Source: Lumbricus rubellus
Taxonomy: Eukaryota > Annelida > Clitellata > Crassiclitellata > Lumbricidae
DNA: 64,000 nucleotides
Assembly (NCBI GenBank): GCA_945859605.1
Contig: OX243828.1
Location: forward strand, 24,604,109-24,668,108
Direction: 5' to 3'
Shown: positions 1-17,392 of the stretch, piece after piece
Layout: every line of letters begins with the position of its first letter
Numbering within the stretch: the stretch's first letter is position 1
The notes under the pieces: generated by a model
The model's database searches: none
Seen by the model: only the letters and a program-made list of their open reading frames with translations
What the model was told of the DNA's origin: nothing
Position numbers and translations under genes: made by a program

Positions 1-78
1 CTGCATGTGGTGTAGCGTGCGGTGTAGTATGTGATGTAGTATGCGATGTAGTATGCGGTGTAGCATGCGATGTAGCGT
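1..78. repeat. Short tandem repeat, ~12 bp unit
   Basis: About six imperfect copies of a unit close to RTGTAGYRTGYG run to the window edge, so the array may continue upstream. No coding potential is seen. Confidence 0.7.
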
Positions 79-218
79 GCAGTGTGATCATGTGATACAC
101 AAAAATTGATTGGTTGCGAGTTTTTCAATGTAGGTCATGCAACAAAATAAAGTGAAATCATGTAAATCAATGCTTTTGCAACTCCGGCTAATTGTAGTTT
201 TTTTAAATAAATTTCATG

Positions 219-432
219 TGCACTTGTTATAGCGCCCCTTCAAGCTCTTACTACTCAGAGGCACTCCCGAATGCAGAGCGGACACTGCATCGGAGTTTCA
301 CGCCGAAGCGATGAGTATTGTGAGTGAAGGACTTGCCCAAGGTTCTTACGCGGCGACTTGAGGTGGATTCGAACCTCGAACCTTCCGGTTCCATGGCAAC
401 GACGCCACCATTACACCACCGCGCACCACGGC
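219..432 (-). mobile_element. tRNA-derived SINE, family A, copy 1
   Basis: On the minus strand the head carries a box A-like TGGTGTAATGG and a perfect box B GGTTCGAATCC, so it descends from a tRNA with an internal RNA polymerase III promoter. A conserved core follows (CCTTGGGCAAGTCCTTCACTC, GTGAAACTCCGATGCAGTG), then the tail GGGAGTGCCTCTGAGTAG and GCGCTATAACAAGT. The same architecture recurs near 14,893, 32,297 and 36,043. Divergence and the lack of a folded acceptor stem argue against a functional tRNA gene. Confidence 0.85.
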
Positions 433-1317
433 GCGACCTTTCCTATTGCTGATACTTGGATTGGCGAAGGCACTAACAGAAAGAATGATAAACATAATGC
501 AACCGTATGTCAATTGCCGAAATAACGTACACGTACATGTACACGTACATTTTCGCAAAATGACGCACGCGTACTATAACAATGTATAGTTACAGTGGTA
601 CTTTTACAGAATAAACAAATATATTTATATAACAATCGGTGTAGCCTACATTTGGACTTCTATCCCCATTGCATGGCGGGTGCAACTTGAACCCTGTGAA
701 AAAACAGAGGAAATCCGAAACGAGCGTCAGATGGGGAAGCTAGGCCAGCTAGGTACAGCTGCACGTTAAAAAAACCTGCAGATGGTGATGCACATTACAC
801 AGTGCACACGAGTGAATAAATAGATGTTAACGTAACTATGCCAGCGTAAGACACATTACGTATAGGAAAAAATAGCGTGCGTTCCGTACGTACACTCGTA
901 CAGACGGTACAGTCGCACCTTGGTGACAAAGAGACTGACGAGTAACTGACAGACAAAGACTAACCTACAAAGTTTTGGCAAGGGAACCAGTACCAGGGAG
1001 AATAGAAGAGAAATAGACACTATACAATTGGTACGAACTGCAACCATGCAGAATAGACTCAATAGAACCTTTTCCGTGTTTGGCGCAGTGGTCTGGAATG
1101 GGTTCACACACGAGCTACGTCTGCTTCTTGTGGCTCTTACTAAGGCATTTTTCATTGATTAAAGTCTGTTTTTGCTGCGCTAACGCTAGGAGCGCTTTTT
1201 AAAGAGGCGCTATAGAAATTCTGGACTCAATTAATGAATTGTGGGGTGTGATAAACGGGAATAAAGGCACGGAAAACGAGTAGGATAGACACAGAGACAT
1301 GTGAGACAGACTGAAGG
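433..1317. other. No gene seen; LINE-tail debris near 1,185-1,215
   Basis: The reading frames here are short and low in complexity. Around 1,185-1,215 the string AGGAGCGC followed by GAGGCGCTATAGAAATT resembles the 3' tail shared by SINE family A and the CR1/L2-like LINE of this window. Confidence 0.5.
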
Positions 1318-1703
1318 GAGTGAAGGCCAGATAGACAGGCAAAGACAAAAAGAGACAGACAGAGATAGACAGAGACAGACGGAGACAGACAGAAACAGAG
1401 AGAGACAGACAGAGACAGACAAAGCCAGATAGACAGGCAAAGACAGACAAAGATAGAGACAAACAGAGAACAGACAGAGACAGACAGAGACAGACAGAGA
1501 CAGAAAGAGACAGATAGAGACAGATAGAGACAGATAGAGACAGATAGAGACAGACAGAGACAGACAGACAAAGATAGAGACAGACAGAGACAGACAGAGA
1601 CAGACAGAGACAGGCAGACAAAGATAGAGACATACAGAGACAGACAGAGACAGACAGAGACATACAGAGACAGATGGAGACAGATAGAGACATCCAGAGA
1701 CAG
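1318..1703. repeat. CAGACAGAGA-type microsatellite array
   Basis: Purine-rich tetra/decanucleotide repeat (GACAGACAGA, GATAGAGACA variants), about 385 bp. The long minus-strand frames it opens (Ser/Leu/Cys/Val-rich) are artefacts of the repeat and are not annotated as genes. Confidence 0.9.
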
Positions 1704-1924
1704 CTGTGGGTCTCATCTGAACGTGCTCTACTCGAATGAAGTTAAGCTAATTCTGCGATACGGCCTTTTGTGTCTGACGAACATCGTCTAATTACGACGT
1801 AGACGGCTTTCCATACAGTTTTGTCAGACGGAGTAAGGAGGTGGACTGAAAAAGGTGAGGTTTAGAGACTTAGCCATCAGCAAAAATCAACGAACAGGCA
1901 AACACAGGAATAGGCAGGCAGACC

Positions 1925-2232
1925 AACAGAGAGAGAGAGAGGGAGAAAGAAAGAGAGACGGAGACGGAGACAGAGACAGACAGAGGCAGAGACAGACAGA
2001 GGCAGAGACAGAAACGGGCAGACAGAGACAGAGACAGAGGAAAGACAGAGACAGAGGAGAGACAGAGACAGAGGAGAGACAGAGACAGAGGAGAGACAGA
2101 GACAGAGGAGAGACAGAGGAGAGACAGAGACAGAGGAAAGACAGAGACAGAGGAGAGACAGACGGAAGGACACACAGATAAAGAGAGAAAGAGAGAGACA
2201 GACAGCGAGAGACAAATACAGAGACAGAGAGA
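1925..2232. repeat. GACAGAGACAGAGGA minisatellite
   Basis: Imperfect GA/GACA repeats with 15-18 bp higher-order units (AGACAGAGACAGAGGAG) in the middle. It opens frames on both strands (Arg/Gln-rich or Ser/Leu-rich) with no protein-like composition. Confidence 0.9.
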
Positions 2233-2737
2233 GTTGTCAGACACATCCAAACATGCAAAGAGTCACACATAAAGACATGCACACAGACACATGGCGGCCG
2301 AGAGGTGACAGAGACGGCAACGGCCGACTTTTAGAGGCCTGTTTCTAGGTAGTTGAATAATTTACCAACTGAATCAAATTATATTTTAAATATAGAAAAT
2401 TGTGGGTCGTACCTGCGTTTTTATCACTTCAAACTGTTTCGATTTTTAAACTTTATTCTTTAACTATATAGTATTTTACAACCACACTTACAAGTGCAGC
2501 ATGCAATGCGTTTGCGGAAACTAAAAGGCAACGAAGTAGACATCCTTTCAGTCTGGAAAGATTGTCTATTTGGGGAAGACCTTATATTAGGACACCGTCT
2601 ATAAGACTTCTCTGAACTAGCGTGCTCTTGGGTTAGTTCCGGTAATCAACTGATCCTATACATGTGGAATTTTCTCTTGGTCCCGAGTGAGCTCACGAGT
2701 AAAATCCGTCGTAAGATTGGCGACTATACCATGGGGA
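2233..2737. other. Unique-looking AT-rich sequence, no gene seen
   Basis: No domain, RNA gene or repeat boundary was recognised between the GACA array and the polypurine tract. Confidence 0.5.
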
Positions 2738-3560
2738 CAAGAAACAAGGAGGAAGAAAGTGAGGAAAGGTCAAGGAGGAGAAATAGGAAGGGGAGGAAGA
2801 GAAGGGAGAAAGGCAGAGAAGAAGAATGTGAATGGTATGAAGAGGAGGAAAGAGAAAGAGGAAAACGAAGAGAAGGCAGAGGAGGAGAGGTAGGATTATA
2901 GGAGACGAGAAAGAAGAGAGGGAAAATTGAAGAGAAGTGAGATTAGATGAGGGAGGTAGGATTAAGAGTAAAGAAGGAGAGGGAGAATAATGAAGAAAAG
3001 GCAGAGGAGAAAAGAGAGGGTTAAGAGCAGAGGGAGGAGAAGGAGAAGAAAAAGGAGAATGTGAAGGAGAAGAAGGCGTAAGAGAAGGAGAAGAAGGAGA
3101 AGAAAAAGAAGGAGAAGAAGAAGAAGAAGAAGAAGAAAGAGAAGGAGAAGGAGAAGGAGAAGGAGAAGGAGAAGGAGAAGAAGGCGTAGGAGAAGGAGAA
3201 GAAAAAGGAGAATGTGAAGGAGAAGAAGGCGTAGGAGAAGGAGAAGAAGGAGAATAAAAAGAAGGAGAAGAAGAAGAAGAAGAAGAAGAAGAAGAAGAAG
3301 AAGAAAAAGAAGAAGAAGAAGAAGAAGAAGAAGAAGAAGAAGAAGAAGGAGAAGGAGAAGGAGAAGGAGAAGGAGAAGGAGAAGAAGGCGTAAAAGAAGG
3401 AGAAGAAGGAGAAGAAAAGAAGGAGAAGGAGAAGAAAGAGAAGGAAAAGAAGGCGTAGAAAAGGAGAAGGAAAAAGAGAAGAAAGCGTAGGAGAAGGAGA
3501 AGAAGGAGAAGGGAATGGCGTGCGGCGAAAGGTAAGAAAGGGGAAGAGTAAAAAAAAGAA
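2738..3560. repeat. Long polypurine (GAA/GGA) tract
   Basis: About 820 bp of almost pure purine on the plus strand, built from GAAGGAGAA and GAAGAA units, with only scattered pyrimidines (for example the recurring GGCGTA). Uninterrupted GAA runs lie near 3,115-3,140 and 3,255-3,350. Such homopurine tracts with mirror symmetry can form triplex (H-) DNA; that is known polymer behaviour, not shown here. The overlapping Ser/Pro- and Phe-rich minus-strand frames are repeat shadows. Confidence 0.92.
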
Positions 3561-4128
3561 GAAGAAAGAAAAATCTGCCGCCGTCGGCAAATATTGACGT
3601 CGTTCGAGCGAGATATGTTTAGCGAAAAGACGTGATCGAGTGGCCGGTTTTTTCGGCGCACATCGTAATTGATTGATAGATCAAATCAGTCGGTGGAAAA
3701 CACCGTGTTCCAGACAATCTAGTTCGTCCCGTGGACGCAAGAAACTCTCGCACGTCATGCGTGACAGGGAGAACTAAAAGAGCAACAATAGGAATCGTTA
3801 TGAGCAACATATGGTTGCAACAACAACAACAACAACACTAGCAATGGCAATGCGTGAACAACACGTCGACAACACGAGCAGCGCAACCAACAGTTGCAGT
3901 AGCAGTTGTAAGTAAGCGTGTGGACAACACCTCCGTAAAAACAGCAACAGTGGCAACGTGTTGTCTGCTCAAGTCGTTCATTAGCAACGTTGTATACATA
4001 TAAAAAAAATTGATGTTGATTTCTGGCTCTCGGTTTCGTGTACCACTGTGTGACAGACAGACAGTAGAATCGAATAAACGATATTCGAGTCGATTCGTGT
4101 AATCTATCCATTCCTATCTAGTCTGGTA

Positions 4129-4446
4129 TTGGGTATTATTATTACTTTTATTATTACTATTATTATTACCATTACTATAAGTATTGTTGTTGTTGCATTT
4201 ATCAAAAATAATAAGATAATCTTCTTCATCATCATCATTAGTACTACTGGTTCTACCTATGTGTACCAGCTACGAATACTACTAGCCTACTATCACCACT
4301 ACCACTACTATTATCACCACTAGTACTACTATTATCACTACTACAACTACTATTACTACCTTTATTATTACTACTACAGCCACTACTACAAAAGCTATTA
4401 CTACTACTACTGCGACAACTACTACTACAAAAACAACTACTACCGT
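4129..4446. repeat. ATT/ACT trinucleotide repeat block
   Basis: The block begins as (ATT)n with interruptions and passes into (ACT/ACC)n. It abuts the inverted-repeat copy at 4,441-4,553. A similar ACT block (9,085-9,232) abuts the partner copy. Confidence 0.85.
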
Positions 4447-4553
4447 ACGCATATAGGCATTCCGCACCCGATTTCGTAACATTGCAAGCTATAACGCTTT
4501 TTCATTGGCCGGTTCCAGATTATGAATATTCATAACCAATGACGTGTTTAGTG
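4441..4553 (-). repeat. Inverted-repeat partner of 8,972-9,083
   Basis: Reverse-complementing this stretch gives a close match (roughly 85% by eye) to 8,972-9,083. Shared landmarks are TATGAATATTCATA, CGGCCAATGA, AATGTTACGAAATCGGGT and GGAATGCCTATATGC. Both copies abut an ACT-type trinucleotide block. They may be two copies of an unnamed interspersed repeat in opposite orientation. Confidence 0.8.
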
Positions 4554-6151
4554 CCTTCTCGTGCGCTGTAGTTGCTGCGGTTGTTGGCATACGGGGAAAA
4601 ATGGCCGATTGCGGTGCACTTAAAGTTATAAGGAGTTTCCATTCGATAGTGAAGTGATCGAAAGTGTGAATGTAGGCTTCTAATCAGAGCAAAAATAAAA
4701 ATCCAAAGGTTGCGCGTTGTTACGTGCGTGCCAGCGAATATGTCATCCACCAACTCATGGCTTCAATAATACGCTGTTGTCAACAGCTATTATAATAGGT
4801 GTGATGTGATGCATCAGGCGTCTGCTTCGTTGAATCAACCGCCTCCTGCGAAACCAAAAATCAAACCTGCGCTACAGAAGTCATTACATTAGATTTTACT
4901 AGACTTCAGTTGCCTAAATTTGCGCCAGTTGAAATTAGTGTTCCACACATTCCAAATTGTAACTTTAAAAGCACTAGGTTTATTCAGTTTTCGTGAACTG
5001 TCTCATTTTCCATGCCTACTGTTCGGCAACCAGTAATCTTTCGAGCTTAAGTAGGCTACAGTAGCTCATGTCAATCTCAGTTTGAGTGAAAATCATCCTA
5101 AATTTTAAACCTATGTGTAGTCTATGCGCAATTGCATAGGCTATAGGCCTAAATACGTTTTATTAAGATGTGTGACGGTTATCGTCATTCAAATTATTCA
5201 AATTTGATTATTTTGAATCATGAATCAGAAACCTTTGCATCCACGTTCACAGACCTTCTAATTCCACGTTCTGACTTCCTGACAGGAATAGATTTGTAGA
5301 AACACTTCTGTAGGTCTAGGCTACAGTTAAAAACTAGCAAACAGGTCACTGTCCTCCGATTGGAAGTAATTTACCATGGAGGATGGGGGAAAAGAAGAGG
5401 CTGTGGCGTTATGCAGTTCTAAAATTCCTTAAAACAGCCCTGTAAGAGTGAACGTTATTGCTGAATTATGAATAGCCTAAGTAGGCCTACCAATAAAAGC
5501 ATTAATATGAATGCAAGTAGCCTTATGGCTTTACATATTAGAAAGGCATTTGCTGAAAACATCAGTGTTGCTCTGTTATCATTGCTCATCAATAAATAAC
5601 ATTTTCTTCATCCAACAATACGGTTGGCAGGCCGCAATCTATAGTCTAATGACAACTTGTCACGATTCAGACATAGCGAAGTCCCAACATTTACAGCCTG
5701 ATCTACCTGCTAATTGCTTACATTTTAAATGCAATTATTAGACTAAAATCGGGTGTTTAAATTTTTGGGTGAGGCAGTATAATAATAATTTTCGTCTATT
5801 CAACAATCCGGTTGAGAGACCGCAATCGGTTACAGTGTACAATTATGCAATTGAAACAGTTTGCAGGAACTAAGATTACAGAATAGGCCTACATAAATTT
5901 TAACTAAACAGACAGCCTGCAATAGGCTACATGGAGTTAAAAGCAGCTTAATTACAAAAGCATATCCGCCCAATAATAAATCACGCAACGCTGCTTTATC
6001 CCATTATATGCAAAATTGTTTGGTGTAGGCTATCTATTTAATAAAGCACTTTATAAATCTTAGCAGGTAGCTGCCATAGCCCACTAGGCCTAATGAACGC
6101 AAAGGCTGCGAGTTATTAAACATAATAGCCTAAGATCATTGATATTGCCAA
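4554..6151. other. AT-rich intergenic DNA, no gene seen
   Basis: Only short frames such as 5,511-5,741 (+, 76 codons) occur, with no recognisable domain. The palindrome TAGGCCTA and its variants recur repeatedly. Confidence 0.6.
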
Positions 6152-6552
6152 CGCAAGCCCAGTGGCGTAGCTAGGATATTTGGCGCCCGGGGACAAAGAA
6201 CGAAATTGGCGCCCCTCCCTGTTTCTCTTGTTCGCATTGTTTTTACTGTATGTAGGCCTAGGCCTACTATTTAGAACTCACTCCCAAATTTTACTGCACC
6301 TGTAGCTTTATAATGTAAAAATAATAGCTTTATGAAATCTATCTATTTATTAAGTAGAGAAATAAGTTAGATAAAGAATAATTATCTTATTTCTGCAATA
6401 AAAACATTTTTATAATTTGTATTTAGACCTGTTACAAATTACAAATGATACGGTTTTATACAAACTGCGCAAAAATAGTATTAAACTACAAACTATAGCC
6501 TATATGCATTAATCGGAATTTATTTATGATTCATCATACAATACATCATAAC

Positions 6553-7504
6553 TAGGGCTGTTGTTCGATTAAAAATTTTAATCGAAATTAATCGTGCGAT
6601 TAATTTTTTTAATCGCAATTAACGCCAAATTAATCGCAATACATTTTTGTCAAATATATTAATCTTACTATTTTTAAGGACCCCTGAAGCATATAATTTT
6701 AATGACTTATTGCATTATTTCTATTGCAAACATACTCAATAACCTTTGGCTTAGTAGGCTTAGGCCTATTTAATCTGCATTTAGTTTATTGAACAGTTTT
6801 ATATGACAGACAGAATTGAATTGAAACACTGTTCAAATCAGTCAAAACCTCAAAACTCCCGTTATTTTTTCATTTGAACCACCTTTAATTAAATTGATAT
6901 AGACCTAAATGAAAATTAGACAACCGTTTTCTGACTATCAAAATTAATTATTTATTCAGCCAATTGTATATGCAGACCAGTTTATTTACATTGGTCAGTT
7001 CAAGGGATGCTCTTATTAATTAACAACAGTAGGTCTACTAGATCTATATTGAACCTCATTATTTAGTCCCAATTTCTCACAAGAGGTTGCGGTTCTTGCC
7101 AAACCTCGTCTCAGTTGTCTTTCGGTAAACATTTATCATTTGAAACCTGGATCCAATGGTCTTGCCATCTCCTGGAGTTCAACCAATTTAGTCTGACGGG
7201 GTGAGAAAACAAATTTGGTGGACGATGCGATGCGGCCGATGTCGACGGCTCGTCGTTAGCGTTCAACGCATGTTAGGCGATAAATGAGCAAAGAATTGCT
7301 ACGAAAATAGCCCACTCAAATTGGTTTTTGGAATATTTGCCAAAGAATGTATCACTAGTTTTAAGTATGAGCCTTTCGTTTAAACGAGTTTTTCTGCCTC
7401 TGATTCCATTTTAGTCGCGTACGATTAATGCGTTAAAAAATTTAATCGCAAAATTTTGTAACGCGTTAATCGCACGCGTTAATGCGATTAAATCAACAGC
7501 CCTA
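6553..7504. mobile_element. hAT-like element nested in the outer hAT
   Basis: Termini TAGGGCTGTTG (6,553) and CAACAGCCCTA (ending 7,504) are flanked by a perfect 8-bp duplication, ATCATAAC (6,545-6,552 and 7,505-7,512). The subterminal regions are rich in TTAATCG and GCGATTAA motifs in both orientations, which could be transposase-binding repeats. No transposase ORF is seen across 952 bp. It inserted after the outer element did. Confidence 0.92.
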
Positions 7505-8074
7505 ATCATAACTCATAGGCCTACCTGCTGTCGACGAAAGAACAAAAGTTTAAAAACTACGTAGCCTATGTAGTTGATTTGTACTATATTATTATTATAT
7601 AACGCAAAACTAACAAACTTATTATTTAAGGTTAATTTAAATGGTAGACCTAATTATTTGCATTCAAACAAAATAACAGTACAAGGCAGCACATAGCGCC
7701 TATGTTATTTGTTCATTTTTATGTCTAATACTGCTTCAGAAATTGGGATCCATGATACGGGGGCACTCTTGGAAGACCGCTAAAACTGTTGACCTATTGA
7801 CCCAATGAAGTAGGCAAATATCTGTGACACCGCCCCCTCCCCACCTCCGCTATCTGCAGGCATCAGTGTCAGAGAAAGATAGTTGATGCAGCCACGGGCG
7901 AACAAATCAACTACAGATTAGCCAGCCTCCTAGCAGCCCACAAATGGAGAGATGCTTCTCGGCCAACTCGGGCCAGCGCATACCCCAGTCGTGGACACTG
8001 GACCCCGTAACGCCACCCTCCTTCCAATCGGCCATCGAGAAATGGATGCAGCAGAATCCAGATAATTATTCGTT

Positions 8075-8538
8075 CCGGTGTCACGTAATATTCTATCCCC
8101 TTTAAAGCTATCCGAGGGGATGAATTAATCTATCCTCAGGGTGGAATATACCGGTCTAGACTATCCGGGGGATAAACCATTCTATCCTCTTTATTGAAAA
8201 ATGCGTATAATTTAAAGACTTATGCTGTAATCAAAATTTAAAGTGACTAGGCCTAATTGTTTTAAGTGTCCTAAACAATGTTCAGAGCACGCCAACTCGA
8301 ATTTATTTAGTGCCTCTAAATGTTCTTAAGTGTTTCAAATGAATGTTCTAAGTGCTCTAAAACCAAAAGCAAGCAAAAATATTTAGTAGGAATAAACATT
8401 TATGTTAGTGTCATTGTTCAAAACAAAACAGATGGAAGTTAATTTGAAAACATAAATACACGCGGAAATGGCTTTTTTTCAACATCTCCTGATCTGGGGA
8501 TACGATTAATACAGAAGGTACTTATTTCGTGACACCGG
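8075..8538. mobile_element. Candidate MITE inside the outer hAT
   Basis: CCGGTGTCACG at 8,075 is mirrored by CGTGACACCGG ending at 8,538, with extended similarity over about 16 bp. The interior carries several CTATCC repeats near 8,090-8,200. I could not identify a target duplication, so the superfamily is unassigned. Confidence 0.55.
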
Positions 8539-8971
8539 CAAAGATTCCTTCACAGCAAGGTTGACCGCCCAAGCTTGTGCCAGGTGGCTCATTAACTGGG
8601 GTGGGGGTATTTCTAAGTGGAAATCTCTTGGGTGCAGCCAGACTGTGACTGATCTAACAACCCTTGTGGTCTGGCCATTTACAACGAGTAGGCTTTGGGG
8701 CGTCCCCTACAGCTCAATGGGGCCGAGAGGGGGCGCCAAAATCATGTTTGGCAAGCGGTTTGCAAGTAATGAGAATCTAAGAGGATTTTGGGGCGCCCAA
8801 ATAAAATTTTACAAATTTATATTGGATAAATTCGCTGGAATACCCAGTGTAAAGTTGTCAAATTTAGCCCTTATTTTGGCGCCCTCTCCCCTCGGCGCCC
8901 GGGGACACTTGTCCCCCTCTGCCCCCCTACCTACGCCACTGCGCAAGCCGCAAAGTTTGTAAACAAAACGT

Positions 8972-9083
8972 GCTTAACGATGTCACTGGCTATGAATATT
9001 CATAGTATGGGATCGGCCAATGAGAAGGCGCTTAAGGCTGACAATGTTACGAAATCGGGTACGGAATGCCTATATGCCTACCG
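8972..9083 (+). repeat. Inverted-repeat partner of 4,441-4,553
   Basis: Direct-orientation copy of the repeat described at 4,441-4,553, immediately downstream of the outer hAT and ending at an ACT trinucleotide block (9,085-9,232). Sequence left of the hAT insertion (about 6,140-6,159) also seems to continue the alignment, so the hAT appears to split this copy. Confidence 0.75.
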
Positions 9084-9084
9084 T

Positions 9085-9232
9085 ACCACTACTCTAACAA
9101 CTACTACTACATCTACTACTACTACAACTACCACTACTGCTACCACTACTACATCAACAACTACTACTACTACAGCTACTGCTGCTGCTGCTGCTTCTGC
9201 TGCTTCTGCTGCTGTCACTCCTACTACTATCT
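9085..9232. repeat. ACT/GCT trinucleotide repeat next to a GPCR exon
   Basis: (ACT)n, (ACC)n and (GCTGCT)n units end about 20 bp before the acceptor of the first visible receptor exon. Confidence 0.85.
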
Positions 9233-9253
9233 AAATTGTTTGTCTTTCGATAG

Positions 9254-16287
<7,034 letters not shown>

Positions 16288-16309
16288 ACAGTTTATGGCA
16301 GACTCTGTC

Positions 16310-16545
16310 TGTTTGTATGTATGTCTGTATTCTACTTTTCTGTTTGTCTCTCTGTCGGTCTCGCTGTCTGTCTCTCTAACTCTCTCTCTCTGTCGCTGTC
16401 TTTATTTCTGTCTGTCACTGTCACTGCCTCTGTCGGTCTGTCGCTGTCTGTTTGTTTGTCTGTATGTCTCTGGGTCTGTCTGTGTGTCTCTCTCTGCCTG
16501 TCTCTCTCTCTGTCTGTCTCTCTTCCCATCGCCCTTGCTGTTTTA
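16310..16545. repeat. TCTG/TCTC microsatellite downstream of the receptor
   Basis: Pyrimidine-rich TCTGTCTC array starting about 20 bp after the receptor stop codon, probably within the 3' UTR or just beyond it. Confidence 0.85.
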
Positions 16546-17287
16546 GTCTCAACCACGTTCGGTGTCTGTCGGTTTGTCTGAGCTGGTGCCTAAGCCTATG
16601 CCTGTATCTTTGTTTATTTTTTATCTTTAATTTCTGTCTCTTTTCCACGCTCTGGTTCCGAACGTCTGACCCGGTCGCTAATACTCTGACCTTCAACTTA
16701 ATTGCAATAGGCTTATTTGTACCGGCTCAAAATTCAAATTCAAGGTCATCACGAGTATGACGACTCCTGTCTTGCTCTAGCGTGACTCAAAACAGACAGT
16801 AAACCTGGTATAGTATTTTTTATGTTTCTGTAATGTGATTGTTATTATTCCATCGAGTCGTAATGCTTTGTAAATGCGATGTGTTTCTTGCCAGTGGTAA
16901 TGTTTCTGCAACGTGATAACATTCCTGCCAGAACGAAACATTCTCAAGTCGGGACAATGTGAAATGTTTGAACAAAGTCGTCCAATCAAACGAGTGTGTA
17001 TGTATTGGCTTGGACGCTTGATGTATAATTTATTAATTTTGTATAGTATAACAGGATATAAATAATGTTATGATATAGGATAACAGGATATAATGCCACT
17101 TGTTACGGACTCAAATGATATGATGTAAAATAAGGTGATGCAATGAAGTCTGTCATATACTGTTACAGTACAGCCTATGCGGTCTGATTTACATATTGTA
17201 GCCTAATTATTGTAATTAATGACGTTAAGACAATATTTATCTAGCATCGTCAGTAGCACGCCACTTCTAGGATGCTTTACAAGCATA
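16546..17287. other. Intergenic, no gene seen
   Basis: Contains a short imperfect duplication of ATAACAGGATATAA near 17,050-17,095. No coding or RNA feature recognised. Confidence 0.5.
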
Positions 17288-17324
17288 TTGTCTGTCTGTG
17301 TGTCTGTCTGTCTGTCTGTCTGCC

Positions 17325-17392
<68 letters not shown>
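17288..17392. repeat. (TGTC)n microsatellite
   Basis: About 100 bp of near-perfect CTGT/TGTC repeats. Confidence 0.95.

Larger units (their letters stand above)
6160..8941. mobile_element. Non-autonomous hAT-like DNA transposon (outer element)
   Basis: The left end CAGTGGCGTAGCTAGG at 6,160 and the inverted right end ending at 8,941 match in 15 of 16 positions. They are flanked by an exact 8-bp duplication, CGCAAGCC (6,152-6,159 and 8,942-8,949). An 8-bp duplication with CAG...CTG termini is the hAT signature. No intact transposase frame is present. The element carries a complete second hAT-like element (6,553-7,504) and probably a third TIR element (8,075-8,538), leaving about 1.35 kb of its own sequence. 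The insertion landed at the edge of the repeat copy at 8,972-9,083. Confidence 0.9.

Noticed and set aside
1199..2282. Long Ser/Leu/Cys- or Arg/Gln-rich reading frames
   Set aside because: They are translations of GACA/GA repeat arrays. Frames open on both strands and several phases at once, with no domain-like composition.
2693..3661. 322-codon minus-strand Ser/Pro-rich frame
   Set aside because: It coincides with the polypurine tract and has no non-repetitive segment that looks like protein.
1..9250. Missing TM1-TM2 exon of the receptor
   Set aside because: I looked for a frame with the usual TM1 Asn and TM2 Asp context joined by a phase-1 donor, and found none. It is probably upstream of the window.
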